Source: JANJUB01 sp040081075 (GTDB lineage Bacteria; Armatimonadota; Fimbriimonadia; Fimbriimonadales; Fimbriimonadaceae). Taken from it: a DNA stretch of 64,000 bases. Where the stretch lies: NCBI GenBank assembly GCA_040081075.1, contig JBEBHJ010000005.1, forward strand, positions 26,578 through 90,577. Reading direction: 5' to 3'. Positions 51,330 through 59,238 of this stretch are shown piece after piece. The notes beneath the pieces are model-generated. The model worked only from the letters and a program-made list of their open reading frames with translations, ran no database searches and had not been told where the DNA came from. Numbering within the stretch: position 1 is the stretch's first letter; every line of letters starts with the position of its first letter. The translations under genes were made by a program, and so were the position numbers.

Positions 51330-52242
51330 ACCAGGAATGAGAGACGTGTCGGCGAAGGTCAGTAGTCTTCGCACAGCTCGGGCCGAGGCCGTCATCAAAA
51401 TGTCGCCGCAGTCAATTGAGCTGATCAGGACGGGCAAAGCCCCCAAAGGGGATCCGCTTGGCGTTGCTCGGGTTGCCGCCATTCAAGCCGCCAAAAACAC
51501 GCCGATTTTGATTCCTTATTGTCATAGCGTGCCGCTCGATTACGTCGGCGTGGACTTTGAACTCGGCGACGATTCGATTTTGGTCACGATTGACGTCAAG
51601 GCGATCTACAAAACCGGAGTCGAAATGGAAGCGCTCACCGCTGCCGCTGCAGCGGTTTTGAACTTATACGATCTCCTCAAACCCGTTGATGAAGAGATGG
51701 AGATTCTCCGGGTCACACTACTTGAAAAGACCGGCGGCAAATCTGACGCGGGGGCCGCATCAGATTTTTCGGCGGCTGTAATTGTGGTTTCGGATAGGGT
51801 TTCTCGCGGTGTCGCAGATGATGTTTCGGGCCAACACCTGCGCGAGCTTTTGCGAGCCCAGGGCGCGACCGTTGGGGCTATTCGTGTTGTCCCTGATGAA
51901 GCCGAGGCTATATTGGGAGCCGTCAGGGAAGCGGTCAGTGCGGAAAGTGACTTAGTCTTTACAACCGGTGGAACTGGTCTTGGTCCGCGCGATATCACGC
52001 CTGAATCCGTGATTCCGATTCTGGATTCTCGATTGCCCGGGATTGAGGACCAGCTTTTTGCTTATAGTCGGGAACGCAAAGCGACCGCTATGCTCGGTCG
52101 TCCCTTTGCCGGTCGCATTGGAAAGACAATCGTAATTGGCTTGCCCGGTTCGCCCGGAGCTGTTACCGATGCGGTTGGCGCCCTATTCCCCTCCATCACC
52201 CACGCCTTTCATATCATCGATGGAGGCGATCATGGTGGCTGA
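51322..52242 (+). CDS. MoaC-MoaB(Mog) fusion
   Basis: 306 residues. Residues 1-150: cyclic pyranopterin monophosphate synthase MoaC (KMSPQSIELIRTGKAPKGD, CHSVPLDYVGVDFE, KTGVEMEALTAAA). Residues about 155-306: molybdopterin adenylyltransferase-like MogA/MoaB domain (IVVSDRVSRGVADD, TTGGTGLGPRDITPE, LPGSPGAV). The fusion joins the second step to molybdopterin adenylylation. The MoaC N-terminus is short, starting around RDVSAKVSS instead of the usual HxxxxGxxxMVDVS. GTG 51322 overlaps moaA by 8 bases; ATG 51337 is an alternative start. Confidence 0.93.
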   Translation: MARPGMRDVSAKVSSLRTARAEAVIKMSPQSIELIRTGKAPKGDPLGVARVAAIQAAKNTPILIPYCHSVPLDYVGVDFELGDDSILVTIDVKAIYKTGVEMEALTAAAAAVLNLYDLLKPVDEEMEILRVTLLEKTGGKSDAGAASDFSAAVIVVSDRVSRGVADDVSGQHLRELLRAQGATVGAIRVVPDEAEAILGAVREAVSAESDLVFTTGGTGLGPRDITPESVIPILDSRLPGIEDQLFAYSRERKATAMLGRPFAGRIGKTIVIGLPGSPGAVTDAVGALFPSITHAFHIIDGGDHGG

Positions 52243-53452
52243 GGCGGCCAGGCTTCTGAGCTATGAGGAAGCCCTTGCGCTCGTATTGAAAACCAAAGGG
52301 TCGATGGGAAGGGAGGTTGTAGCATTGTCAAACCTTGTGGGCCGCACACTTGCGGAGCCGCTTGTTTCTCGATTCGATCAGCCTTACTTCGATAGCTCGG
52401 CTGTGGATGGCTATGCCTTTGCAGAGAAAGACGTTCGCCTGGGCTTGGTCGGGAGAACATTTGATCTTTCGGGCGAACTTCAGGCCGGATCAAGCATCTC
52501 GCTTGAACTTGTGCCTGGGTCGGTCGCACGAGTCTTTACGGGCGCCCCATTGCCGAAGGGCACCGGGGCAGTAGTCATGCAGGAGGACATTGACCGATCC
52601 GGTGATAGGGTGGCAGTTCGTGGTGCCGTCGAATTGGGAGAGCATGTTCGCCGACAGGGCGAAGAAATACGAGCGGGCGAATTACTCTTAGCCGCGCCCA
52701 CTCTTATTGCGCCAGCAGAACTCGGAGCGATCGCGGCGGCGGGGTTTACCGAGGCGGTCGTTTTTCGCCAACCCAACGTAGGACTCCTCGTTACCGGAAA
52801 TGAACTGCAAACACCAGGGTCTGAGCTGATGCCTGGCCAAGTGTTTGAATCCAACAGCCATGCCATCTCCTCGGCATTGCTGGCGATGGGTCTGCCCGAA
52901 CCGACGATCCGGCAGTCATCTGACAATGTCGATGAACTCTCCGGTGTTATTCAGGAGTTGCTTCAATCGTGCGATTTGTTAATAACAACCGGGGGAGTTT
53001 CAGTTGGAGATTACGATCTAGTTCGGCCGGTCTTTCAAAGCCTCGGAGTGCGCCAGGTATTTTGGGGCGTCGCGATAAAACCGGGCAAGCCAGTTTATTT
53101 CGGTCAGACTGATCGGTGTTCAGTCTTTGCGTTACCCGGCAATCCGGTTTCGGCCCTCACCGCCTTTTTGCTGTTTGTAAGACCGTTGCTCTTGGCACTT
53201 CAGATGCATGATCCCTCTCTAAAGACAGTCCGTCGAAAACTGACACAAGAGCTCTCCAAGAAGGCGGGAAGGTGCGAATTTGTGCCCGCGAGGATGGACG
53301 ATTCGCACGCTGATCCTATGACGGGGCGGGCATCTCACAAGGCTTCTTCCCTCGTGGGCGCAAACGGCTTTGTTGTTTTAGCTGCCCAACAAACCAAAGC
53401 CGAAAAGGGCGCAATGGTTGATGTCCTCCCTTTGAACTGGGGGATCGGTTAA
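52232..53452 (+). CDS. moeA: Molybdopterin molybdotransferase MoeA
   Basis: 406 residues from ATG 52232, chosen because GGAGG lies 6 nt upstream. Inserts molybdate into adenylylated molybdopterin. Motifs: SYEEALALVL, DQPYFDSSAVDGYAF, FTGAPLPKGTGAVVMQED, TTGGVSVGDYDLV, LPGNPVSALTAF. Its start lies 11 bases inside the MoaC-MoaB fusion and its stop shares a base with moaD, so expression is tightly coupled. Confidence 0.96.
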   Translation: MVAEAARLLSYEEALALVLKTKGSMGREVVALSNLVGRTLAEPLVSRFDQPYFDSSAVDGYAFAEKDVRLGLVGRTFDLSGELQAGSSISLELVPGSVARVFTGAPLPKGTGAVVMQEDIDRSGDRVAVRGAVELGEHVRRQGEEIRAGELLLAAPTLIAPAELGAIAAAGFTEAVVFRQPNVGLLVTGNELQTPGSELMPGQVFESNSHAISSALLAMGLPEPTIRQSSDNVDELSGVIQELLQSCDLLITTGGVSVGDYDLVRPVFQSLGVRQVFWGVAIKPGKPVYFGQTDRCSVFALPGNPVSALTAFLLFVRPLLLALQMHDPSLKTVRRKLTQELSKKAGRCEFVPARMDDSHADPMTGRASHKASSLVGANGFVVLAAQQTKAEKGAMVDVLPLNWGIG

Positions 53453-53691
53453 TGACGGTTTTCGTAACTTATTTTGCCATTCTCAGGGAGCAGCGTGGCT
53501 TAAACCGCGAACAGATCGAAACTCGTGCGAGCACATACCGCGATTTCTATGGAGAACTCCAAGAACGCCACGGATTCACGTTGAAAGTTGACCTTATCAA
53601 AGCAGCGGATCGTGGTGAATTTGTAGATTTGGATTCGACGATTTCTGAGGGTGCGGATATTGTTTTCATTCCACCGGTGGCGGGAGGTTAG
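53452..53691 (+). CDS. moaD: Molybdopterin synthase small subunit MoaD
   Basis: 79 residues, ubiquitin-like beta-grasp, ending in the obligatory GlyGly (PPVAGG). Receives sulfur as C-terminal thiocarboxylate after adenylation by MoeB and delivers it in molybdopterin synthase. TAATG overlap with moeA and 3 bases before the MoaE fusion. Internal sequence FVTYFAILREQRGLNREQI is typical of MoaD. Confidence 0.93.
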   Translation: MTVFVTYFAILREQRGLNREQIETRASTYRDFYGELQERHGFTLKVDLIKAADRGEFVDLDSTISEGADIVFIPPVAGG

Positions 53692-53694
53692 TTC

Positions 53695-55128
53695 GTGTTT
53701 CGAATTCAAACCGAACCAATCTCACCGATGCCAATGGAGCATGATGGTGCGGGTGGGTTTGTAACGTTTGAAGGGAAAGTCCGTAATCGCAACGACGGGC
53801 AACCGGTTTTGCGGCTGGAATACGAAGCCTACGCTCCCATGGCCGAATCCGAGGGCGAGAAGATCCTTAACGAAGCAAAATCGGTTTTCGGACTACTCGA
53901 AGTAAAGGCTTGCCACCGAGTTGGCGTGCTCGAAATTGGCGAAACGGCGGTCTGGATTGGTGTCGCCTCACCTCATCGCGGCGATGCTTTTCGCGCATGC
54001 GCGTTCGTTATTGATGAAATCAAGAGGCGAGTGCCGATTTGGAAGAAGGAACATTATGTGAGTGGTCCATCCGAATGGATTGGCTGCCATCAGTCGGATC
54101 TTGTCGACTCGAGCCACGAGCTTTATCGACGACAAACTGTTTTGCCAGAGGTTGGCGCCGATGGTCAAGCAAAGCTGAGCGCGGCAAAGGTGTTGGTTGT
54201 GGGAGCGGGGGGGCTGGGCTCAGCTTCACTACCCTACCTTGCCGCGGCGGGCATTGGAACCATCGGCATTTGCGATGGCGACCAAGTCGAACTCTCGAAC
54301 CTGCACCGGCAGGTCTTGTATGCTTATGGGGATAACGGGCTCCCAAAGGCAAGCGTCGCAGCAACCAGGCTCCGCCGCCAGAACCCGTATATTTCCGTTG
54401 TCGAGATTAACAACCATTTGACTGCCGAAAATGGCGAGGAACTCGTCGGTGAGTTCGATGTTATCTTAGACGGAACCGACAATTTCGCCACAAAATTCCT
54501 GCTAAATGATCTCTGTGTCCGACTCGGCAGGCCGCTGATCCAGGCTAGCCTCCATCAGTTTGAGGGGCAAATCATGGTCGTTGATCCCGCATCGAACGGA
54601 GGTTGCCTCCGTTGCATTTGGCCCGAAGCTCCCTATGATGGATGCGTGGGAACCTGTGCGGAAGCTGGAGTTCTTGGCATTCTGCCTGGCGCCTTCGGAG
54701 TTTTGCAGGCAAACGAGGTGATCAAGGTTATTCTGGGCATGGAGGGCGTTCTTCACTCCGAACTGCTCACGCTGGATTTGAGAAATTACGAAACCAACCG
54801 AATCCGACGAAAAAAATATCAAAACTGCCCAAACTGCGGCAACGGACACGCCACCACCGATTGCCTAGACTTGACTGCGGCCGAAGCGTTTACGAACGGC
54901 TACGCCCTCCTGGATATCCGTGAGCCGGAAGAATGGGAGCCAATCCCTATTTTGCCTGGGCATCGGATTCCGCTCAGTAAGCCCGCCGAACTTCGGCAGT
55001 TTGTAGGTGAAAACCAGCCGTGCGTTCTGGTTTGTCAGCGTGGAATGCGTTCGGCCGCGCTCGTTCGAGAGCTCAGAGGATTCGGCATCGAAGTGTATTC
55101 TCTCATCGGGGGGATTTCAAGTTTGTGA
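53695..55128 (+). CDS. moaE: MoaE-MoeB-rhodanese triple fusion
   Basis: 477 residues from GTG 53695 (GGGAGG 8 nt upstream). Residues 1-140: MoaE, with GAGGFVTFEGKVRN and active Lys region RRVPIWKKEHYV. Residues 145-390: ThiF/MoeB adenylyltransferase, with VVGAGGLGSASLPYLAAAG, DGDQVELSNLHRQ, the catalytic TCAEAGVLG and zinc Cys pairs (GGCLRC, CPNCG). Residues 395-477: rhodanese, with ALLDIREPEEW and active Cys in VCQRGMRSA. One polypeptide could accept sulfur, activate MoaD and carry out molybdopterin synthesis, with MoaD made from the adjacent gene. Overlaps tauE by 4 bases (GTGA). Confidence 0.93.
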   Translation: MFRIQTEPISPMPMEHDGAGGFVTFEGKVRNRNDGQPVLRLEYEAYAPMAESEGEKILNEAKSVFGLLEVKACHRVGVLEIGETAVWIGVASPHRGDAFRACAFVIDEIKRRVPIWKKEHYVSGPSEWIGCHQSDLVDSSHELYRRQTVLPEVGADGQAKLSAAKVLVVGAGGLGSASLPYLAAAGIGTIGICDGDQVELSNLHRQVLYAYGDNGLPKASVAATRLRRQNPYISVVEINNHLTAENGEELVGEFDVILDGTDNFATKFLLNDLCVRLGRPLIQASLHQFEGQIMVVDPASNGGCLRCIWPEAPYDGCVGTCAEAGVLGILPGAFGVLQANEVIKVILGMEGVLHSELLTLDLRNYETNRIRRKKYQNCPNCGNGHATTDCLDLTAAEAFTNGYALLDIREPEEWEPIPILPGHRIPLSKPAELRQFVGENQPCVLVCQRGMRSAALVRELRGFGIEVYSLIGGISSL

Positions 55129-55874
55129 GCTTAGATGCAGCGGCCGTTTACATGCCTTTTCTTATCGCGATTGTCGCGTGCCTATATGCTTCAGTTGGGC
55201 ACGGAGGAGCTTCTGGCTATTTGGCGTTGCTTTCTCTCACGACTTTATCCGCCAAGTCATCCTCGGCGGCGGCGCTTGCATTAAACCTCGTCGTGGCATC
55301 AATAGCTTTTTTCGCCTTCCGCCAAAGAAACCACTTCTCGTGGCGATTGTCCTGGCCCCTCTTGCTTGGTGCCGCACCCTTCGCCTATTTGGGATCACGG
55401 CTGGTTATTCACGAAAAGGTCTACTTTGTGTTAGTCGGTTTGGTAGTGGCATGGGCGGGCTTGCGACTCCTCTTAGCCGGTGCCAACCAAACGGGGGAGG
55501 AAAGAGACGCCCCTCCCCCTATTCCAGTTGGAATCGCGACCGGGGCCGGCATTGGCCTCTTATCGGGGGTCGTTGGCATCGGCGGCGGGATCTTCCTGAG
55601 TCCAATTCTTGTCCTCACCAAATGGGCCGACGCCAAAAGAGCCTCCGCCACATCCGCAATTTTCATTGTCTCAAACTCCGCCATCGGTCTCGGAGTGCGT
55701 GCGGGAGCAGGAATCAGCCTTCCTCCAAACATACCCTGGCTCATCGTCGGCGGAGCAATAGGGGCTATTTTTGGAGCTTGGATCGGCGCGAAACTCATGC
55801 CCGTAACCTGGCTCAGGCGCTTCTTAGGGGCGGTCCTCCTTGTTGCCGCAGTGAATCTATTGTTGAAGGGATAG
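55125..55874 (+). CDS. TauE/SafE-family sulfite or organosulfur exporter
   Basis: 249 residues from GTG 55125, which overlaps the previous TGA as GTGA. Eight predicted membrane helices; family marks GHGGASGYLALLSL near residue 25 and the second copy GVVGIGGGIFLSPILVL near 150. TauE/SafE proteins move sulfite, sulfoacetate and related anions. Its place at the end of a Moco operon with a rhodanese domain suggests a link to sulfur handling or a Mo-dependent sulfite enzyme; this is inference. An upstream in-frame extension is antisense-free but belongs to the previous gene's frame shadow. Confidence 0.9.
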   Translation: MSLDAAAVYMPFLIAIVACLYASVGHGGASGYLALLSLTTLSAKSSSAAALALNLVVASIAFFAFRQRNHFSWRLSWPLLLGAAPFAYLGSRLVIHEKVYFVLVGLVVAWAGLRLLLAGANQTGEERDAPPPIPVGIATGAGIGLLSGVVGIGGGIFLSPILVLTKWADAKRASATSAIFIVSNSAIGLGVRAGAGISLPPNIPWLIVGGAIGAIFGAWIGAKLMPVTWLRRFLGAVLLVAAVNLLLKG

Positions 55875-55905
55875 TTCGTGCCGCGCTGGGGCGTAGTTCC
55901 TGAAT

Positions 55906-56175
55906 ATGCGACTCTCGGATGACCTACAAAATCACAAAGTGATTCTGGCTAAGGGTTGGCTGTTTCTTGTGTTGGGCATTATGGCCGGCGGTAGCTTGTT
56001 GGCGTTGGACTTTGACTGGACGAGGGCTGCTTTGCTCGCGATTGCGCTCTGGGCGTTTTGCCGCTGGTACTACTTTATGTTCTATGTGATCGAGCATTAT
56101 GTGGACCCTGGGTTCAAGTTCGCCGGACTGGGATCGTTCGTTCGCTACATGCTCAAGAAGCGCGATAGGGAATAG
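55906..56175 (+). CDS. Small two-helix membrane protein
   Basis: 89 residues with two membrane helices (about 17-35 and 40-60) and a basic cytoplasmic tail (MLKKRDRE). Aromatic cluster WAFCRWYYFMFYVIEHYVDP between or after the helices is distinctive. No family recognised. Follows tauE by 31 bases; the hexamer TAGTTC before it is weak. Function unknown. Confidence 0.65.
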   Translation: MRLSDDLQNHKVILAKGWLFLVLGIMAGGSLLALDFDWTRAALLAIALWAFCRWYYFMFYVIEHYVDPGFKFAGLGSFVRYMLKKRDRE

Positions 56176-56200
56176 GGCTCACCGCACCTGCACCGGAGTG

Positions 56201-56206
56201 TAAGAT
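56201..56206 (+). promoter_or_regulatory. -10 hexamer TAAGAT, leaderless arrangement
   Basis: TAAGAT ends 6 nt before ATG 56213. Confidence 0.45.
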
Positions 56207-56212
56207 AGCTTT

Positions 56213-56509
56213 ATGGATCCTGCGGTAGTCAAGGTTATTGGCATATGTTTCGTCATCATGCTTTCGGTGGTCGGGGCGGTCATTGTTTTCATGCTAGAGC
56301 ATCAGCGCAAGATGACGCGGATACTGCGTGGCGAGCATGTTGAGGAAAGCACAGGATTGGTAGCACAGCTCGTAACCGGTGCGGGCGATCCGTCCCAGGT
56401 GAAGGCGCTCGAAGCCAGAGTTGAGCAACTAGAGCGAACGGTATTCATGCTCCAAGCCAATGCGGGCAACGCCGAGTTGCCAACTGTCCAAGATCGAATT
56501 ACCGGCTAA
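56213..56509 (+). CDS. Single-pass membrane protein with coiled coil
   Basis: 98 residues. One membrane helix (about 9-30), then a basic turn EHQRKMTRILRGEH and a short coiled coil (VKALEARVEQLERTVFMLQ). Resembles the small phage-shock PspB/PspC-like or DUF-type membrane coiled-coil proteins, but no assignment is safe. Leaderless-type start. Its last 11 bases overlap the convergent fucosidase gene. Confidence 0.65.
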   Translation: MDPAVVKVIGICFVIMLSVVGAVIVFMLEHQRKMTRILRGEHVEESTGLVAQLVTGAGDPSQVKALEARVEQLERTVFMLQANAGNAELPTVQDRITG

Positions 56510-57827
56510 GTTTCGCGATTCTAATAACCGTATTGGTTCCGTAGGGATACCCGGTGGCGTGCACGGTGAGCGTTTCGCCTTCCTGTTCGATTTTTAGATT
56601 CTCTCCGTTGTCAAGCCAAGTTGCTCTTGTAAATCCAGCCGCAATCCCTTTGAATTTTCTCGCTCCAGCACCACGGTGCTTAACTCCGTGAACCATTGAG
56701 TTGCTCGTGGCGGTGAGGTCGGTGACGAACAAGTAAACATCGTCTCCCATTTTCAAGGCAAAATCTTCCTCCTCGCCGGCAACGCCGCAGGGACGCCCAT
56801 TATAAATCACGCCCTTTCTGCCACCATAGAACTCAATCCATTGCCCAACCTTTGACAGGGCCGCACTTTCATAAGGTGGCAGCGCGCCTTGAGCGAGTGG
56901 GCCCACGTTCATGAGTAGGTTCGCCCCAGCCCGGCGGGCAAAGCAAAGCTCTTCAATCACATGGGCAGGGGATAGAAAGTTGAAATCGTTCGTAGCGGTT
57001 CCCCAATGGAAGTTCAGGGTGTGGCACATCTCGCCCGTGAGATACTTGGGCGCGCCCTTTCGATCAAGCGGCGAGGGTCGACCTCGCTCGTAGGTAACCG
57101 CATCGATTTCGGGGTGGCCGGCTTTGCCAAGGGCATCGATTCCGGTGTTGTTAATGATCATCGCTTCGGGAAGATGTTTTCGGATAATCGCATAGAGGCG
57201 GTCTTCTTTCCAGTTAGCCTTGGGTTTGCTCCAATTGCCATCAAACCAGAAGCCCCCTATCTTGCCATAGTTCGTGCACAGAAGCTCAACACTCTTGTGT
57301 AGATAGTCGAGATAACCGTCAAAGTCGGATTCAAATCGTTCGTCGTTCCAGTCTAAGGTCGTGTGGTAAAGCATCGGCACAATGCCTTCCGCCCGGCACC
57401 CGTCTGCGAATTCGCGAATCAGATCGCGCTTGCATGGCGTGTGGGTAACGTCTAGCTTAGAAAGCCCGCGCGTATCGTAAAGGCTAAACCCCTCGTGGTG
57501 CCGCGACGTGAGCGTGATATAGTTCATTCCCGCCTTCTTGGCTGTACGAGCAAGCGCGCGAGCATCAAAGTCTTTCGCGGTGAAAGTCTTCATTTTCTGA
57601 AGATATTCATCGCGTGGAATTCGGTGCATATTCTCAACCCATTCGCCCTGCCCAAACTGTGAATACAGCCCCCAGTGCACAAACATGCCGAATGCCATGG
57701 TCTCGAAATTCGATACGCGGGATGATGGTTGAGGGTCTTGTGCCATAGGAAATGCCTGCGTGATAGGAAGCGACGCGGCCGCCGCTGAAAGCCACAAAAA
57801 TTCTCGCCGAGTCGGTCCCGATTTCAC
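56499..57827 (-). CDS. Alpha-L-fucosidase, GH29, exported
   Basis: 442 residues from GTG 57827. Signal with a twin-arginine-like MKSGPTRREFLWLSAAAASLP. GH29 barrel: FGMFVHWGLYSQFGQGEW near residue 45, TLTSRHHEGFSLYDT near 105, and the nucleophile Asp in GGFWFDGNW near 195. It releases alpha-linked fucose from glycans, outside the cytoplasm. A C-terminal beta domain completes the protein. TAAGCT ends 6 nt before the start. No sugar transporter or SusCD-type genes nearby. Confidence 0.92.
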   Translation of the reverse strand: MKSGPTRREFLWLSAAAASLPITQAFPMAQDPQPSSRVSNFETMAFGMFVHWGLYSQFGQGEWVENMHRIPRDEYLQKMKTFTAKDFDARALARTAKKAGMNYITLTSRHHEGFSLYDTRGLSKLDVTHTPCKRDLIREFADGCRAEGIVPMLYHTTLDWNDERFESDFDGYLDYLHKSVELLCTNYGKIGGFWFDGNWSKPKANWKEDRLYAIIRKHLPEAMIINNTGIDALGKAGHPEIDAVTYERGRPSPLDRKGAPKYLTGEMCHTLNFHWGTATNDFNFLSPAHVIEELCFARRAGANLLMNVGPLAQGALPPYESAALSKVGQWIEFYGGRKGVIYNGRPCGVAGEEEDFALKMGDDVYLFVTDLTATSNSMVHGVKHRGAGARKFKGIAAGFTRATWLDNGENLKIEQEGETLTVHATGYPYGTNTVIRIAKLSR

Positions 57828-57895
57828 GGGGATAGCTTAGCCGAATTTATTCGAGTTGGACACGTGCCTATCGAGATGTTCGTCCACGAATTGTG

Positions 57896-58390
57896 TTATC
57901 CACCCACAACGAGCTTCAATCGATCGTAGCTCTCTTCCAAACTCTGCGGCAATACGCGTACATCCCCAACAACGCCCATGAAATTCGTATCGCCGTCCCA
58001 TCGCGCCACGATGTGCCAGTGAATGTGGGTCGGAATGCCGGCACCAGCGGCGCGGCCAATATTCACGCCAATATTGAACCCATCGGGGTTATAGGTTTCT
58101 CGAATCCACTTCACACAGCTTGAAACGAGTTGATTGATTTCCAGAAGCTCAGCGTCGGACATCGAAGCAATATCCGAAGTGTGGCGAAACGGCGCGACCA
58201 TGAGGTGGCCGTTCGTGTACGGAAACGCATTCAGCATGACAAACGCTGTTTTTCCGCGAAACAAAATGAGATTTGCCCGATCATCATTCTGAGCGGGCAA
58301 ATCAACGAAGATGCAACCGGTCTCTCCCTCCACTTTGGGAGCACCCTCAATGTAGCTTAAACGCCACGGAGCCCAGAGCCGGTCTTTCAT
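57896..58390 (-). CDS. HIT-family hydrolase, AP4A phosphorylase-like
   Basis: 164 residues. Histidine triad HIHWHIVARW near residue 118 with the nucleophilic His in the middle; N-terminal MKDRLWAPWRLSYIEG is typical of the bacterial Ap4A phosphorylase-like branch with Cys in the zinc-site region (TGCIF). Cleaves or transfers nucleotidyl groups. Translation couples to jag (2-base gap). Confidence 0.93.
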   Translation of the reverse strand: MKDRLWAPWRLSYIEGAPKVEGETGCIFVDLPAQNDDRANLILFRGKTAFVMLNAFPYTNGHLMVAPFRHTSDIASMSDAELLEINQLVSSCVKWIRETYNPDGFNIGVNIGRAAGAGIPTHIHWHIVARWDGDTNFMGVVGDVRVLPQSLEESYDRLKLVVGG

Positions 58391-58392
58391 AA

Positions 58393-59223
58393 CTACTCTC
58401 GGGGGCCGATGACTACCCGCCGAGTTGGCTCTTCGCCTTCGGAGTAAGTGACGACGCCAGGATGCTCGCTGAGAGCCTTGTGAATGATTCTTCTCTCGAA
58501 AGCGGGCAAGGCATCTAATACGGCTTCCTCTCCACGCTTCTCAACCTGCTCGGCGATTCGATTTGCCAAAGTCGTAAGTTGCTCTTCGCGGTGCTGGCGG
58601 TAGTCGTTTCCATCAATCGTGGAGCGGATTCCGTTGCCAACCTGCTGGTTTTGCATCACGTTCAAAACGTATTGGAGTGAGTTCAGCACCTCGCCGTTTT
58701 TGCCGACCAGATAACCGGCATCGGTTCCGCCGATGCTGAGGTTAACGTAGCGCCCTTGGAAGCCGCTCATGGTTACTGTCACGTCCAAACCGCTGGCGTC
58801 TGTAATCTTCTTCAGAAGCTCAAACATCTGATTGGCGCTCGCTTCATCAGCTTCTACCTCGCTACCTTCAGTTGGCGCGGCGGTTTCCTTTGGTGCGGCC
58901 TTTGGCTTTCGCTCCGGTCGGGCTGGCTTTGCTGGCTTTTCTTCTTCGGCGGCCACCTCAACTGGAGCCGCCACCTCTTCGACTACCTTTTCGGCTTTCG
59001 GCTTTGCTGCTCGTCCTTTGGCTGCGGCCTTAGCTGGCTTTTCTTCCTTGGTCGGCGTGCTACCGGTGACCGTTGCTTTTACCTTCATTTGAGTCTTACC
59101 GAAGAGGCCCTTGCTCTCTTCGATTAAGGTCACTTCGACTTGGCTTTCGTCAACTCCGAACTTGGCTGCAGCTTGGGCTTTCGCTTCTTCGAGGTTCTTG
59201 GCGGTTATTTCAATTGTTTGCAT
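58393..59223 (-). CDS. jag: Jag/KhpB RNA-binding protein
   Basis: 276 residues. Jag_N domain (MQTIEITAKNLEEAKAQAA), a 70-residue Ala/Lys/Glu/Pro linker with many repeats of the KPA/EEK type, then KH (GYLVGKNGEVLNSLQYVLN with GKNG loop) and R3H (RQHREEQLTTLANRIAEQ) domains. Binds RNA and regulates cell-wall and division functions with KhpA; its position next to yidC is widely conserved. Its stop is 15 bases downstream of yidC in gene order. Confidence 0.94.
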   Translation of the reverse strand: MQTIEITAKNLEEAKAQAAAKFGVDESQVEVTLIEESKGLFGKTQMKVKATVTGSTPTKEEKPAKAAAKGRAAKPKAEKVVEEVAAPVEVAAEEEKPAKPARPERKPKAAPKETAAPTEGSEVEADEASANQMFELLKKITDASGLDVTVTMSGFQGRYVNLSIGGTDAGYLVGKNGEVLNSLQYVLNVMQNQQVGNGIRSTIDGNDYRQHREEQLTTLANRIAEQVEKRGEEAVLDALPAFERRIIHKALSEHPGVVTYSEGEEPTRRVVIGPRE

Positions 59224-59238
59224 AGTTGGTGCTCCAGA

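Noticed and set aside
57893..57901. TTATCCACC, one base from the DnaA box TTATCCACA
   Set aside because: Single copy in an intergenic gap and within a tmRNA-free region; no cluster of boxes, so not an origin.
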